Shown: positions 49,890 through 57,125 of the stretch, piece after piece
How the letters are laid out: the number at the start of each line of letters is the position of its first letter
Position numbering within the stretch: the stretch's first letter is position 1
Origin: CAWCFV01 sp963794995
GTDB lineage: Bacteria > Actinomycetota > Actinomycetes > JACCUZ01
DNA: 64,000 nucleotides
Assembly (NCBI GenBank): GCA_963794995.1
Contig: CAWCFV010000002.1
Location: 1,736,001 to 1,800,000, forward strand
Reading direction: 5' to 3'
Translations under genes and position numbers: made by a program
The notes under the pieces: model-generated
Databases searched by the model: none
Told to the model about the DNA's origin: nothing
Seen by the model: only the letters and a program-made list of their open reading frames with translations

Positions 49890-51029
49890 GTGACTCCGAC
49901 CGACTCCTGGTCGCGCGTGCGCCGCGCGCTGCTCCTGGGCTTCCTGGTGCTGCTCATGGGCGCGTCCGGGCTGCTCCTGCTGGGCACCCTCACCCACGAC
50001 ACGGGCGTCCTGGGCTTCCTCATCGGGCTGTCCCTCGCGCTGCTCCCGCTGCCGGTGGTGCTGGGCGCCTACCGCTGGCTGGACCGCTACGAGCCGGAGC
50101 CGCGGGGAGTGCTGCTGTTCGCCTTCTTCTGGGGCGCGACGGTGGCGGCGCTGGTGTCTGCCGTCCTCAACACGGCGAGCCTGATCGCCATCGCCCGCAC
50201 CGGCGGCGCCGGCGGCATGGACACCACCGCGGTGCTGGTGGCCCCGTGGGTCGAGGAGGCCGCCAAGGGCGCGGCCGTGCTCCTGGTGCTGCTCTTCCGC
50301 CGCCGTGAGTTCGACGGGCTGGTCGACGGCATCGTCCTCGCGGGGCTGTCCGGCGTCGGCTTCGCGTTCACCGAGAACGTCCTCTACTTCGGCCGTGCCT
50401 TCCTGGCCGGTCAGGAGCAGGGGCTGGTGCCGGGGTTCTTCGCCGCCGGGTTCACCTTCCTGCTGCGCGGGATCCTCTCGCCGTTCGCGCATCCGCTGTT
50501 CACCACGATGACCGGCATCGGCCTGGGGATCGCCGCCCGCACGACCCGGCCCGGGCTGCGGGTGCTGGCCCCGATCGTGGGCTACCTGCTCGCCGTGGTC
50601 CTGCACGCCGCCTGGAACCTGTCGTCCCTCTCGGGCCTGCAGGGCTTCCTCACCGGCTACGTGCTGGTGATGGTGCCGGTGTTCGCCCTCGCGATCGGCA
50701 TCGCCACCTGGTCCCGCCGGCGCGAGGGCGCGACGGTGGCCGCCCAGCTCCCGGCGTACGTCGAGGCGGGCTGGCTCGACCCGGACGACGTGCCGATGAT
50801 CGCGTCGCTGCAGCGGCGCCGGCAGGCGCTGGAGTGGGTGCAGACCCGGTACGGCGGCCGTCCGGCGCTCGCCCTACGGGAGTTCCAGCACGCCGCCACG
50901 GAGCTGGCGTTCCTGCGCGACCGGCTGGCCCGCGGGCTGGAGGTCCCCGACTTCCCGGCGCGCGAGCGTGAGCTGCTCGCCGTCGTCACCCGGGCACGGA
51001 CCGCCGCCGGGGGCGCGACCAGCGGGTGA
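49890..51029 (+). CDS. PrsW-family intramembrane metalloprotease-like protein
   Basis: The 379-residue protein has about eight membrane helices and the PrsW motifs EEAAKG in APWVEEAAKGAAVLL, GVGFAFTENVLYFG, PFAHPLFTTMTGIGLG and HAAWN. PrsW cleaves anti-sigma factors in Bacillus; here the target is unknown. A soluble C-terminal region of about 110 residues (RRRQALEWVQTRYG) follows. The GTG is leaderless. Confidence 0.9.
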   Translation: MTPTDSWSRVRRALLLGFLVLLMGASGLLLLGTLTHDTGVLGFLIGLSLALLPLPVVLGAYRWLDRYEPEPRGVLLFAFFWGATVAALVSAVLNTASLIAIARTGGAGGMDTTAVLVAPWVEEAAKGAAVLLVLLFRRREFDGLVDGIVLAGLSGVGFAFTENVLYFGRAFLAGQEQGLVPGFFAAGFTFLLRGILSPFAHPLFTTMTGIGLGIAARTTRPGLRVLAPIVGYLLAVVLHAAWNLSSLSGLQGFLTGYVLVMVPVFALAIGIATWSRRREGATVAAQLPAYVEAGWLDPDDVPMIASLQRRRQALEWVQTRYGGRPALALREFQHAATELAFLRDRLARGLEVPDFPARERELLAVVTRARTAAGGATSG

Positions 51030-51048
51030 GCACCCGCCGGCGGACCGG

Positions 51049-51414
51049 TCAGTCCACCTCGCGTACGAGCTGCTCGAACCACGCGTCCCGCGAGAGCGCC
51101 CGGTGCAGGTCGAGCAGGTCGTCGTGCGTCAGCGGCGGCCCGGCAGGGACCCGCTCGAGGGGCTCGACCTCCGGGACGGACAGGCTCAGGTGCGTGACGC
51201 CGCCCAGGACGAGGACGGCCAGCGCGCCGGCGTCCAGCTCGACCGCCGCGGTCGCCGCGCAGGACAGGCAGGTGAACAGGACCTCGCCCGTGCTCGTCGT
51301 GCCCTGGTCCACCCGCAGCAGGAGCCGCCGCGGGGACAGCGCGTTCTCCGCCCCGCAGTGCGGGCAGGTGAAGGCGTACCGCGGCGATGCGTTCGGGTGG
51401 TCCTGGCTGGACAT
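51049..51414 (-). CDS. small zinc-ribbon protein of unknown function
   Basis: The 121-residue protein has an N-terminal zinc ribbon with CPHC and CLSC, a short strand region (ALAVLVLGGVTHLSL) and a C-terminal helix DDLLDLHRALSRDAWFEQL. I recognise no further domain. The ATG has GAGGACCCG upstream. It is convergent with the PrsW-family gene. Confidence 0.7.
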   Translation of the reverse strand: MSSQDHPNASPRYAFTCPHCGAENALSPRRLLLRVDQGTTSTGEVLFTCLSCAATAAVELDAGALAVLVLGGVTHLSLSVPEVEPLERVPAGPPLTHDDLLDLHRALSRDAWFEQLVREVD

Positions 51415-51529
51415 CGGGTCCTCCTTCGACTGGACCCACCGTGCGCCACGCTACTGGTGGCGGACTTGCGGCGTACTTGAGACGACGCGCAAGGTGGCCG
51501 CCGGGTTCACACCCGGCAGCGGCAGCGGG

Positions 51530-51603
51530 TGGGCCCCGTGGGACTCGAACCCACAACCCGCGGGTTAAAAGCCCGCTGCTCTAACCAGTTGAGCTAGAGG
51601 CCC
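51530..51603 (-). tRNA. tRNA-Lys (anticodon TTT)
   Basis: A 74-nt cloverleaf is readable: acceptor GGGCCTC/GGGGCCC with one U-G pair, D-arm GCTC/GAGC, anticodon stem GCGGG/CCCGC with loop CTTTTAA, T-arm GTGGG/CCCAC with TTCGAGT, and discriminator A. CCA is not encoded. No integrase or partial duplicate is seen nearby. Confidence 0.95.
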
Positions 51604-51856
51604 CGAGGGATCGGCCGGACCCCGCCGCGGTCCCCTCGGCGAGCAGGCTAGCGAACCGCGCACCCGCCGGCCCCGGCCCTGCTGACGGCACCCGGTCACG
51701 TGTGGACAGCGGTGCGTGACGGCCACGGCAGGGCTGTGTCTGCACCCGGCAAAAAGTTTCGCGGAACCTGTGACAGCCCCTGTCGCAGTGACCGTGGTCC
51801 GTGTCACACTCCGCCCGGCCCTGGACGTCCCCGGGGCTCCCTGCCCAGGAGGTTTC

Positions 51857-53488
51857 ATGCAGAAGACGTCGTTCCGCCGACTACGCGCCGGCACCGTGCT
51901 CACCTCGGTCGCCGGCCTGGTGATCTCCACCGTCGCCTTCGCCGGGCCGGGCTCCGCCGCGGGCCCGTCCAACGGTGAGACGTCCAGCACCAAGGGCTTC
52001 CGCAAGGCCGTCTCGGTGGCCGGCATCCGTGAGCACCAGGCCGCCTTCCAGGCGATCGCCACCGGCAACGGCGGGAACCGGGTCGCCGGGTCGCCCGGGT
52101 ACGACGCCTCCGCGGAGTACGTCGAGGGCAAGCTGCGCGCGGCGGGCTACGCCCCCACGCGGCACTACTTCGACTTCGTCTACAACGCCGACCGCACCCC
52201 GGCCGTGCTGGCCCGGACCTCCGCCCCGGCGCAGACCTTCGTCGACGGCACCGACTTCGCGTCGATGACCTACTCCCCCAACGGTGACGTGACCGCCCCG
52301 GTCACCGCGGTCGACCTGGTCGTCCCGGCGCCCGGAGCCGACAACGGCAACACGTCGGGCTGCGAGGCCGCGGACTTCGCCGGCTTCGTCGCCGGGCACA
52401 TCGCGCTCGTGCAGCGCGGAACCTGTGGCTTCGCCCAGAAGGCCGCCAACGCGGCCGCCGCGGGCGCCAGCGCGGTCATCGTGTTCAACGAGGGCCAGGC
52501 CGGCCGGACCGCCGTGATCAACGGCACCCTCGGCGGGCCCCAGTCGCACTCGGCACCCGTCCTCGGCGCGACGTTCGCCGTCGGTGACAACCTGCGCAAC
52601 GGCGTCCTCAACGGCCAGACCGGCGTGAGCGCCCGGGTGCGCGTCGACCGGATCAACGAGACCCGCACGACGTTCAACGTGCTCGCCGAGAAGGCCGGGA
52701 CCTCCGGCAAGACCGTCGTGGTCGGCGCCCACCTGGACAGCGTCCCGCGCGGACCGGGCATCAACGACAACGGCTCCGGCTCGGCCGGCATCCTCGAGGT
52801 CGCCGAGGAGCTCGCGGCGGGCGGCTACGACGTGCGCAACTCGACGCGCTTCATGTGGTTCGGCGCCGAGGAGTTCGGGCTGCTGGGGTCGAACGCGTAC
52901 GTCAACAGCCTCAGCCAGGCCGAGCTCGACAAGATCGCGCTCAACCTGAACTTCGACATGATCGGGTCACCGAACTACGTCCGGTTCGTCTACGACGGTG
53001 ACAACTCGGCGTTCCCGGTCGGACCGGGCGCGGCCGAGGGCCCCGCCGGCAGCGGCGAGATCGAGCGCGTCTTCCACTCCTACTTCGGCTCCGAGGGCCT
53101 GGCGTCGGCCGAGACACCGTTCAGCGGGCGCTCGGACTACGGGCCCTTCATCGCCAAGGGCATCCCCGCCGGTGGCCTGTTCACCGGAGCCGAGGGCTCG
53201 AAGACCGCGGAGCAGGCAGCCGTCTACGGCGGCACCGCCGGCATGTCGTACGACCCGTGCTACCACCTGCTCTGCGACGACCTCGCGGGCACCGGCACGC
53301 CGTACGCCATGCAGGGTCTGGACGAGATGTCGGACGCGGTGGCGCACTCGGTGCTGCACTTCGCCCGGCGCGACCTGCGTCCGGGCAAGAAGGACCTGGT
53401 CGACCCGGCCGGTCCGGTGAGCGGCAGCAGCGGCACGCCGGGTGGCGGCGGGCTGCACGACGCCCACGACGCCGAGGTCGCCAGCTGA
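51857..53488 (+). CDS. secreted M28 zinc aminopeptidase with PA domain
   Basis: The 543-residue protein has a signal peptide (residues 1 to about 37), a protease-associated insert (IALVQRGTCGFAQKA), and an M28 catalytic domain: VVGAHLDSVPRGPGINDNGSG with the first zinc ligands, WFGAEEFGLLGS with the catalytic and bridging Glu, FDMIGSPN, and a late YHLLCDD supplying a His. It should act on peptides outside the cell. A perfect AGGAGG lies 6 nt before the ATG. Confidence 0.93.
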   Translation: MQKTSFRRLRAGTVLTSVAGLVISTVAFAGPGSAAGPSNGETSSTKGFRKAVSVAGIREHQAAFQAIATGNGGNRVAGSPGYDASAEYVEGKLRAAGYAPTRHYFDFVYNADRTPAVLARTSAPAQTFVDGTDFASMTYSPNGDVTAPVTAVDLVVPAPGADNGNTSGCEAADFAGFVAGHIALVQRGTCGFAQKAANAAAAGASAVIVFNEGQAGRTAVINGTLGGPQSHSAPVLGATFAVGDNLRNGVLNGQTGVSARVRVDRINETRTTFNVLAEKAGTSGKTVVVGAHLDSVPRGPGINDNGSGSAGILEVAEELAAGGYDVRNSTRFMWFGAEEFGLLGSNAYVNSLSQAELDKIALNLNFDMIGSPNYVRFVYDGDNSAFPVGPGAAEGPAGSGEIERVFHSYFGSEGLASAETPFSGRSDYGPFIAKGIPAGGLFTGAEGSKTAEQAAVYGGTAGMSYDPCYHLLCDDLAGTGTPYAMQGLDEMSDAVAHSVLHFARRDLRPGKKDLVDPAGPVSGSSGTPGGGGLHDAHDAEVAS

Positions 53489-53596
53489 CCGAGACGTACT
53501 GCAGTGGCGTGGGGCGTCGGACCGCACCGGTCCGGCGCCCCTCGCCGTCCCCCGGCCGCGGGGAACACCCCGGTGCCGACCTGCGCTGAGGCGGGT

Positions 53597-54244
53597 GTGA
53601 CGACACCCATCAAGGTCGACATCTGGTCCGACGTGCAGTGCCCGTGGTGCTACATCGGCAAGCGCCGGTTCGAGCAGGGCGTGGCACGCTCCGGGGTGGC
53701 GGTCGAGGTCGAGTACCACTCCTTCGAGCTGGCTCCCGACACCCCGGTCGACTACGAGGGAACCCCGGTCGACTACCTGGGCGCCAAGTACCGCGTGGCG
53801 CCGCACGAGGCACAGGCGATGGTGGACCGCGTGACCGGCATCGCCGCCGGGCTCGGCCTCGACTACGACTACGACCACATCCACCAGACGAACACCGTGC
53901 TGGCCCACGAGCTGCTGCACCTCGCCAGGGCCCGCGGCCTGCAGGGCGAGCTCAAGGAGCGCCTGCTCCGGGCGTACTTCGTCGAGGGCCGGCACGTGGG
54001 GCGCGTCGACGAGCTTGCCGACCTGGCCGCCGAGGTCGGCCTGGACCGCGCCGAGGCGGCGGCGGCGCTGGCCGACCACCGGTACCTCGCCGACGTGAAG
54101 GCGGACATGGCGCAGGCGGTGGCGTACGGCATCAGCGGCGTGCCGTTCTACGTCGTCGACGGCCGCTACGGCGTGTCCGGCGCCCAGGAGGCCGACGCGT
54201 TCGCGCAGCTGCTGAGCAAGGTCGCCGAGGAGCGGGCCGCGTGA
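53597..54244 (+). CDS. DsbA-family oxidoreductase, FrnE-like
   Basis: The 215-residue thioredoxin-fold protein has Cys15-Pro-Trp-Cys18 in DVQCPWCYIGKRRFE, an all-helical insert, and the cis-Pro loop GISGVPFYVVDGRYGVSGAQ. There is no signal peptide, as in FrnE proteins that act in the cytoplasm on disulfides or as isomerases in polyketide formation. The GTG start is weakly supported. A small ORF follows in overlap. Confidence 0.92.
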   Translation: MTTPIKVDIWSDVQCPWCYIGKRRFEQGVARSGVAVEVEYHSFELAPDTPVDYEGTPVDYLGAKYRVAPHEAQAMVDRVTGIAAGLGLDYDYDHIHQTNTVLAHELLHLARARGLQGELKERLLRAYFVEGRHVGRVDELADLAAEVGLDRAEAAAALADHRYLADVKADMAQAVAYGISGVPFYVVDGRYGVSGAQEADAFAQLLSKVAEERAA

Positions 54245-54414
54245 CCGACCCCCCTGCATCGACGGCGCCCCGGCTGCAGCCGTTCGGCGACCCCGACGCC
54301 GAGGTCTGCGTGGACGACGCCTGCCTGCTGCCTGCCGTCGACGACGGACGGCCGCCTCAGCCGCCGCGGCCCTCGGTCGCCACGCGCATCCGACGGCGCG
54401 CCTCGCCGCCGTAG
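54241..54414 (+). CDS. possible small protein downstream of the FrnE-like gene
   Basis: A 57-codon ORF starts with GTG in a GTGA overlap with the oxidoreductase stop. It reads LQPFGDPDAEVCVDDACLLP, containing a CxxxxC pair, and then becomes Pro/Arg-rich. The overlap and cysteine pair suggest a real gene, but its last 58 bp overlap a convergent gene and I cannot confirm it. Confidence 0.4.
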   Translation: MTDPPASTAPRLQPFGDPDAEVCVDDACLLPAVDDGRPPQPPRPSVATRIRRRASPP

Positions 54415-54719
54415 ACGGTGGAGTAGGAGCCTGCGTCGCGGATCTCGTCGGCCTCGCGGTGGAGGGTGATCGTCTCCGGCAGCCGGAACCGCCGCTCCAC
54501 CAGGTCGAAGTCGATGGGCTCGTCGAGGAAGGCCTGCCAGCCGTCGGGCTGCGGCACGAAGCCGAAGTTGCTGTTGGCGTAGGTCACCGAGTTGCCCGCC
54601 TCGACGAGCGCGACCATCACCGGCGCGAGGTGGCTCATCGGCGGCTCGCCCGGCCGGTCGTAGGCGTCGATGACCTCGCGGTCGTCGTCGGCGGCGCCGT
54701 CGTGCCTGTCGTCGGTCAT
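54357..54719 (-). CDS. hypothetical protein, candidate immunity protein
   Basis: The 120-residue acidic protein has PMSHLAPVMVALVEAGN, then VPQPDGWQAFLDEPIDFDLVE and RFRLPETITLHREADEIRD. No family is recognised. It directly follows the toxin-like gene, 31 nt after its stop, and is the last gene of the WXG-like operon, the usual place for an immunity gene. GAGGA lies before the ATG. The immunity role is inferred from position only. Confidence 0.6.
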   Translation of the reverse strand: MTDDRHDGAADDDREVIDAYDRPGEPPMSHLAPVMVALVEAGNSVTYANSNFGFVPQPDGWQAFLDEPIDFDLVERRFRLPETITLHREADEIRDAGSYSTVYGGEARRRMRVATEGRGG

Positions 54720-54750
54720 GCCGTCATCCTCGCCGAGGTGGCCGGCACGG

Positions 54751-56254
54751 TCACGCGGCCGGGACATCGATCCGCGCCGTCGTGTTGGTCATCGGCCTGC
54801 GCTCGACCACCGAGAGGACGTCGTCGCCGAGCGACTCGGCGTCCGGGATGAAGACCTGGCGCAGCCCGCCCGCGCCGTACTGCGGGTTGGCACGGGTGTA
54901 GGCCACGGCGACGTCGATCGGCCGGTGGACCCGCACCACCGAGGTCTCGTCGCGGTAGGTGCCGTGCCAGGGCCGGATCTGCAGGCCCTCGTTGTAGCGG
55001 ACCGCGTCGCCGGCCACGTCGTCGAGGACCGAGCGGGGGGCGACGAAGCTCCCCGGGCGCGGTGCCGGCTGGGCGCTCAGGCTGCCGAACGCGTACTCCT
55101 CGCCGGGCTGGATGCGGGCGTTGAACCAGCGGTCGGCGTTCGGGTAGGCCTCGCTGGTCTGCCACGACGCGGCCCGCCCGGCGGGGGTGCCGGGGAGGTT
55201 GGCGTCGGGCAACCTCCCCGGCGACGCCGCCGAGGTAGGTACGCGCCCGCTGCAGGTACGTCAGCCGCTGCGGGCCCTCGCCGAGCCGGTCGAGACGGCG
55301 GAAGGTCGTGGCGACGTCGGCGACGTCGGCGACGTGGTCGAGCGCCTTCGCGCCGCGGACGGCGCGCGCGGCGACGGTCCCGGCGCCACCGGTGGCGACG
55401 GCGAGCAGGAGGTCGGGCAGCAGGTGCCCGATCGCCCGGCCGGGCGACTCCTTCCAGGTCTCCCAGTCGAGCAGTGCCTTGCCGAGCTCGACGGGGTGCT
55501 GGACGCCGTAGACGATGCCCTTGCCCAGGTTGGTGACGTCGCGCTGCCAGCCGAGCGGATCGACCATCATCCGGGTCGGCGAGATCGACCAGGCGAACTC
55601 GACCAGCCCGGCGGTGGCCTCCCACGCCCCCTTGCCGATCTCGGCCACGAAGTGGCCGGCCTTCTCCCACCAGCGCGGCTCGCGCGGCGCATCGGCCCAG
55701 GCGGCCTCGATCCGCCGGGACGCGGCGCCACCGGCCGTCCGGAGCCGCTCGCGGGCGTCGGCGAGCAGGGACTCGGCCCGGGCCCGGTCGTCGGCACCGG
55801 GGTCGGCGGACGGCGGCCGGGCGAGCCGGTCGAGGCGCTCGGCGGTGCGCGCCGGGTCGTCGAGGGCGCGCGCGGCGCGCACGTCGGCGTCGTACGCCCG
55901 GACCCGGCCGGTCCAGGCCTGCGTGGCGGTCTGCGCGTGCTCCCACAGGGTGAGCGCGGCGCGGGCGCTGCCCTGCGCGTCACGCAGCACCCCGGCGTAG
56001 GCCTGGACGGCCGTGGCGGTGGCGGCGAACGCCTGCGCCGCGTCGTCGAAGCGGCCCGGCTCGAGGTCGACCACCTCACGGAACGCGTCGCCGGCCGGGC
56101 CCACCCACTCGCCGGAGTCGATGGCGCGGACCCGGGCGGCCGCGCCGCCGAGACCGTCGGCGACGGTGCGGCAGCGCGCGACCAGCCGGTCGAGCTCCGC
56201 CGGCCGGCCTGGGACCAGCTCGGTGACGGCGGCCCCCGCGGACAGCCCGGTCAT
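54751..56254 (-). pseudogene. WXG-like polymorphic toxin, frameshifted at an internal hairpin
   Basis: The N-terminal 110 residues form a WXG100/T7SS-type helical region (PAELDRLVARCRTVADGL, DSGEWVGPAGDAFRE). A middle region follows with EIGKGAWEATAGLVEFAW and a hydrophobic LLPDLLLAVATGGAG. In a second frame the last 150 residues (PDANLPGTPAGRAASW to the end) form a compact domain with NEGLQIRPWHGTYRDE and ANPQYGAGGLRQVFIPD, like a variable toxin tail. The frame changes inside a 12-bp perfect hairpin near 55200 by one G. Its ATG overlaps the SseB-like stop. Toxin activity unidentified. Confidence 0.65.
55190..55221 (-). repeat. 12-bp perfect hairpin inside the toxin gene
   Basis: CCGGGGAGGTTG and its complement enclose an 8-nt loop at the junction of the WXG-like part and the toxin tail, exactly where the reading frame changes. 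Confidence 0.8.
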
Positions 56255-56631
56255 CGCTGCTCCCGCGTGACGACCACACCCCGTCGCAGGGCACCGGCGG
56301 GCAGGACGGCGGGGTGCGGCCCGGCCGGGTCGACGACCAGGCCGTAGCCGGCCGGCACCAGGGCGAGCAGGTCGCGGCCGGAGCCGCAGGCCCAGTCGCA
56401 CTCCCCGACGTGGCCGGCCAGCGACTCCGGCGAGGTGTAGAGCGCGAGGTAGCCCGCGCCGGGCTCGCCGACCGCCGCGACGGCGGGCCCGCCCTGCGCG
56501 CCCCCGACCCGGCGCACCCAGAGCGTCGCCGACTCGAACGCGGACTGGAACGCCTCCGGCGACACCTCACCGGCCGCCCAGCCTGCGACGACCGGCGCGA
56601 GGTCGCGCTGCGGTCCGCCGCCGGCCGTCAC
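56251..56631 (-). CDS. SseB-like/T7SS-associated small protein
   Basis: The 126-residue protein has FQSAFESATLWVRR followed by YLALYTSPESLAGH, in the style of the SseB N-terminal domain that often accompanies actinobacterial type VII substrates. The GTG start overlaps the upstream WXG-like stop (GTGA), and its stop overlaps the toxin ATG (ATGA). It may be a secretion partner or chaperone. Confidence 0.7.
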   Translation of the reverse strand: MTAGGGPQRDLAPVVAGWAAGEVSPEAFQSAFESATLWVRRVGGAQGGPAVAAVGEPGAGYLALYTSPESLAGHVGECDWACGSGRDLLALVPAGYGLVVDPAGPHPAVLPAGALRRGVVVTREQR

Positions 56632-56930
56632 GGCCCGCCCCCGGGCGTCGCGGCGGCGGCGATGCCGGTCTCGACCTGGAGGTAGACCCGGCCGGAGTCG
56701 GCGAGCAGGCCGGCCAGCGTCCCGGCGTCCTCGACGAGGCAGCCCAGGCCGTGGGCCCACGTGCCGAGGAAGTCGTGGATCGTCGCGGTGAGGCGGTCGT
56801 CGCCCGCGTCGTCGGCCAGCGCCGCCAGCTCGCCCTTCCGCGCCGCGACCTCCTCGGCGACGGCGACCGCGTCGCGCAGCCGGGCGCCGGTGCTCGCCAG
56901 CAGCGCGGGGTCCACCTCGAGGTAGCTCAC
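56628..56930 (-). CDS. WXG100-like small helical protein
   Basis: The 100-residue protein is two helices flanking a turn with FLGTWAHGLG, similar in length and pattern to ESX/WXG100 secreted proteins. The GTG start (SYLEVDPALL) is 7 nt after TAGCGT, a leaderless arrangement. It is the first gene of a four-gene run with SseB-like, toxin-like and candidate immunity genes, all overlapping or nearly so. Confidence 0.72.
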   Translation of the reverse strand: MSYLEVDPALLASTGARLRDAVAVAEEVAARKGELAALADDAGDDRLTATIHDFLGTWAHGLGCLVEDAGTLAGLLADSGRVYLQVETGIAAAATPGGGP

Positions 56931-56937
56931 GTCCTCG

Positions 56938-56943
56938 ACGCTA
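56938..56943 (-). promoter_or_regulatory. -10 element, leaderless promoter of the WXG/toxin operon
   Basis: TAGCGT on the minus strand ends 7 nt before the GTG start. Confidence 0.6.
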
Positions 56944-57125
56944 GAGCGGCCGGCGGGCGGCGCCGGCCGAGTTGTCCACAGGAACGGCGCACCGCGGGGC
57001 CTGTGGACGACGGGACGGGGACGACCGGGGTGCCGGCGGCCGCCCCGCAGGTCCCCTCCCGCCGCGCGCCCCCGGGCCGTACAGTCCAGGCCAGACGCTT
57101 CGGGGTCGGCGGGGAGGTCCGGCGG

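Noticed and set aside
51530..51603. tRNA-Lys as an integration site for a mobile element.
   Set aside because: No integrase, no partial tRNA copy and no change in composition on either side.
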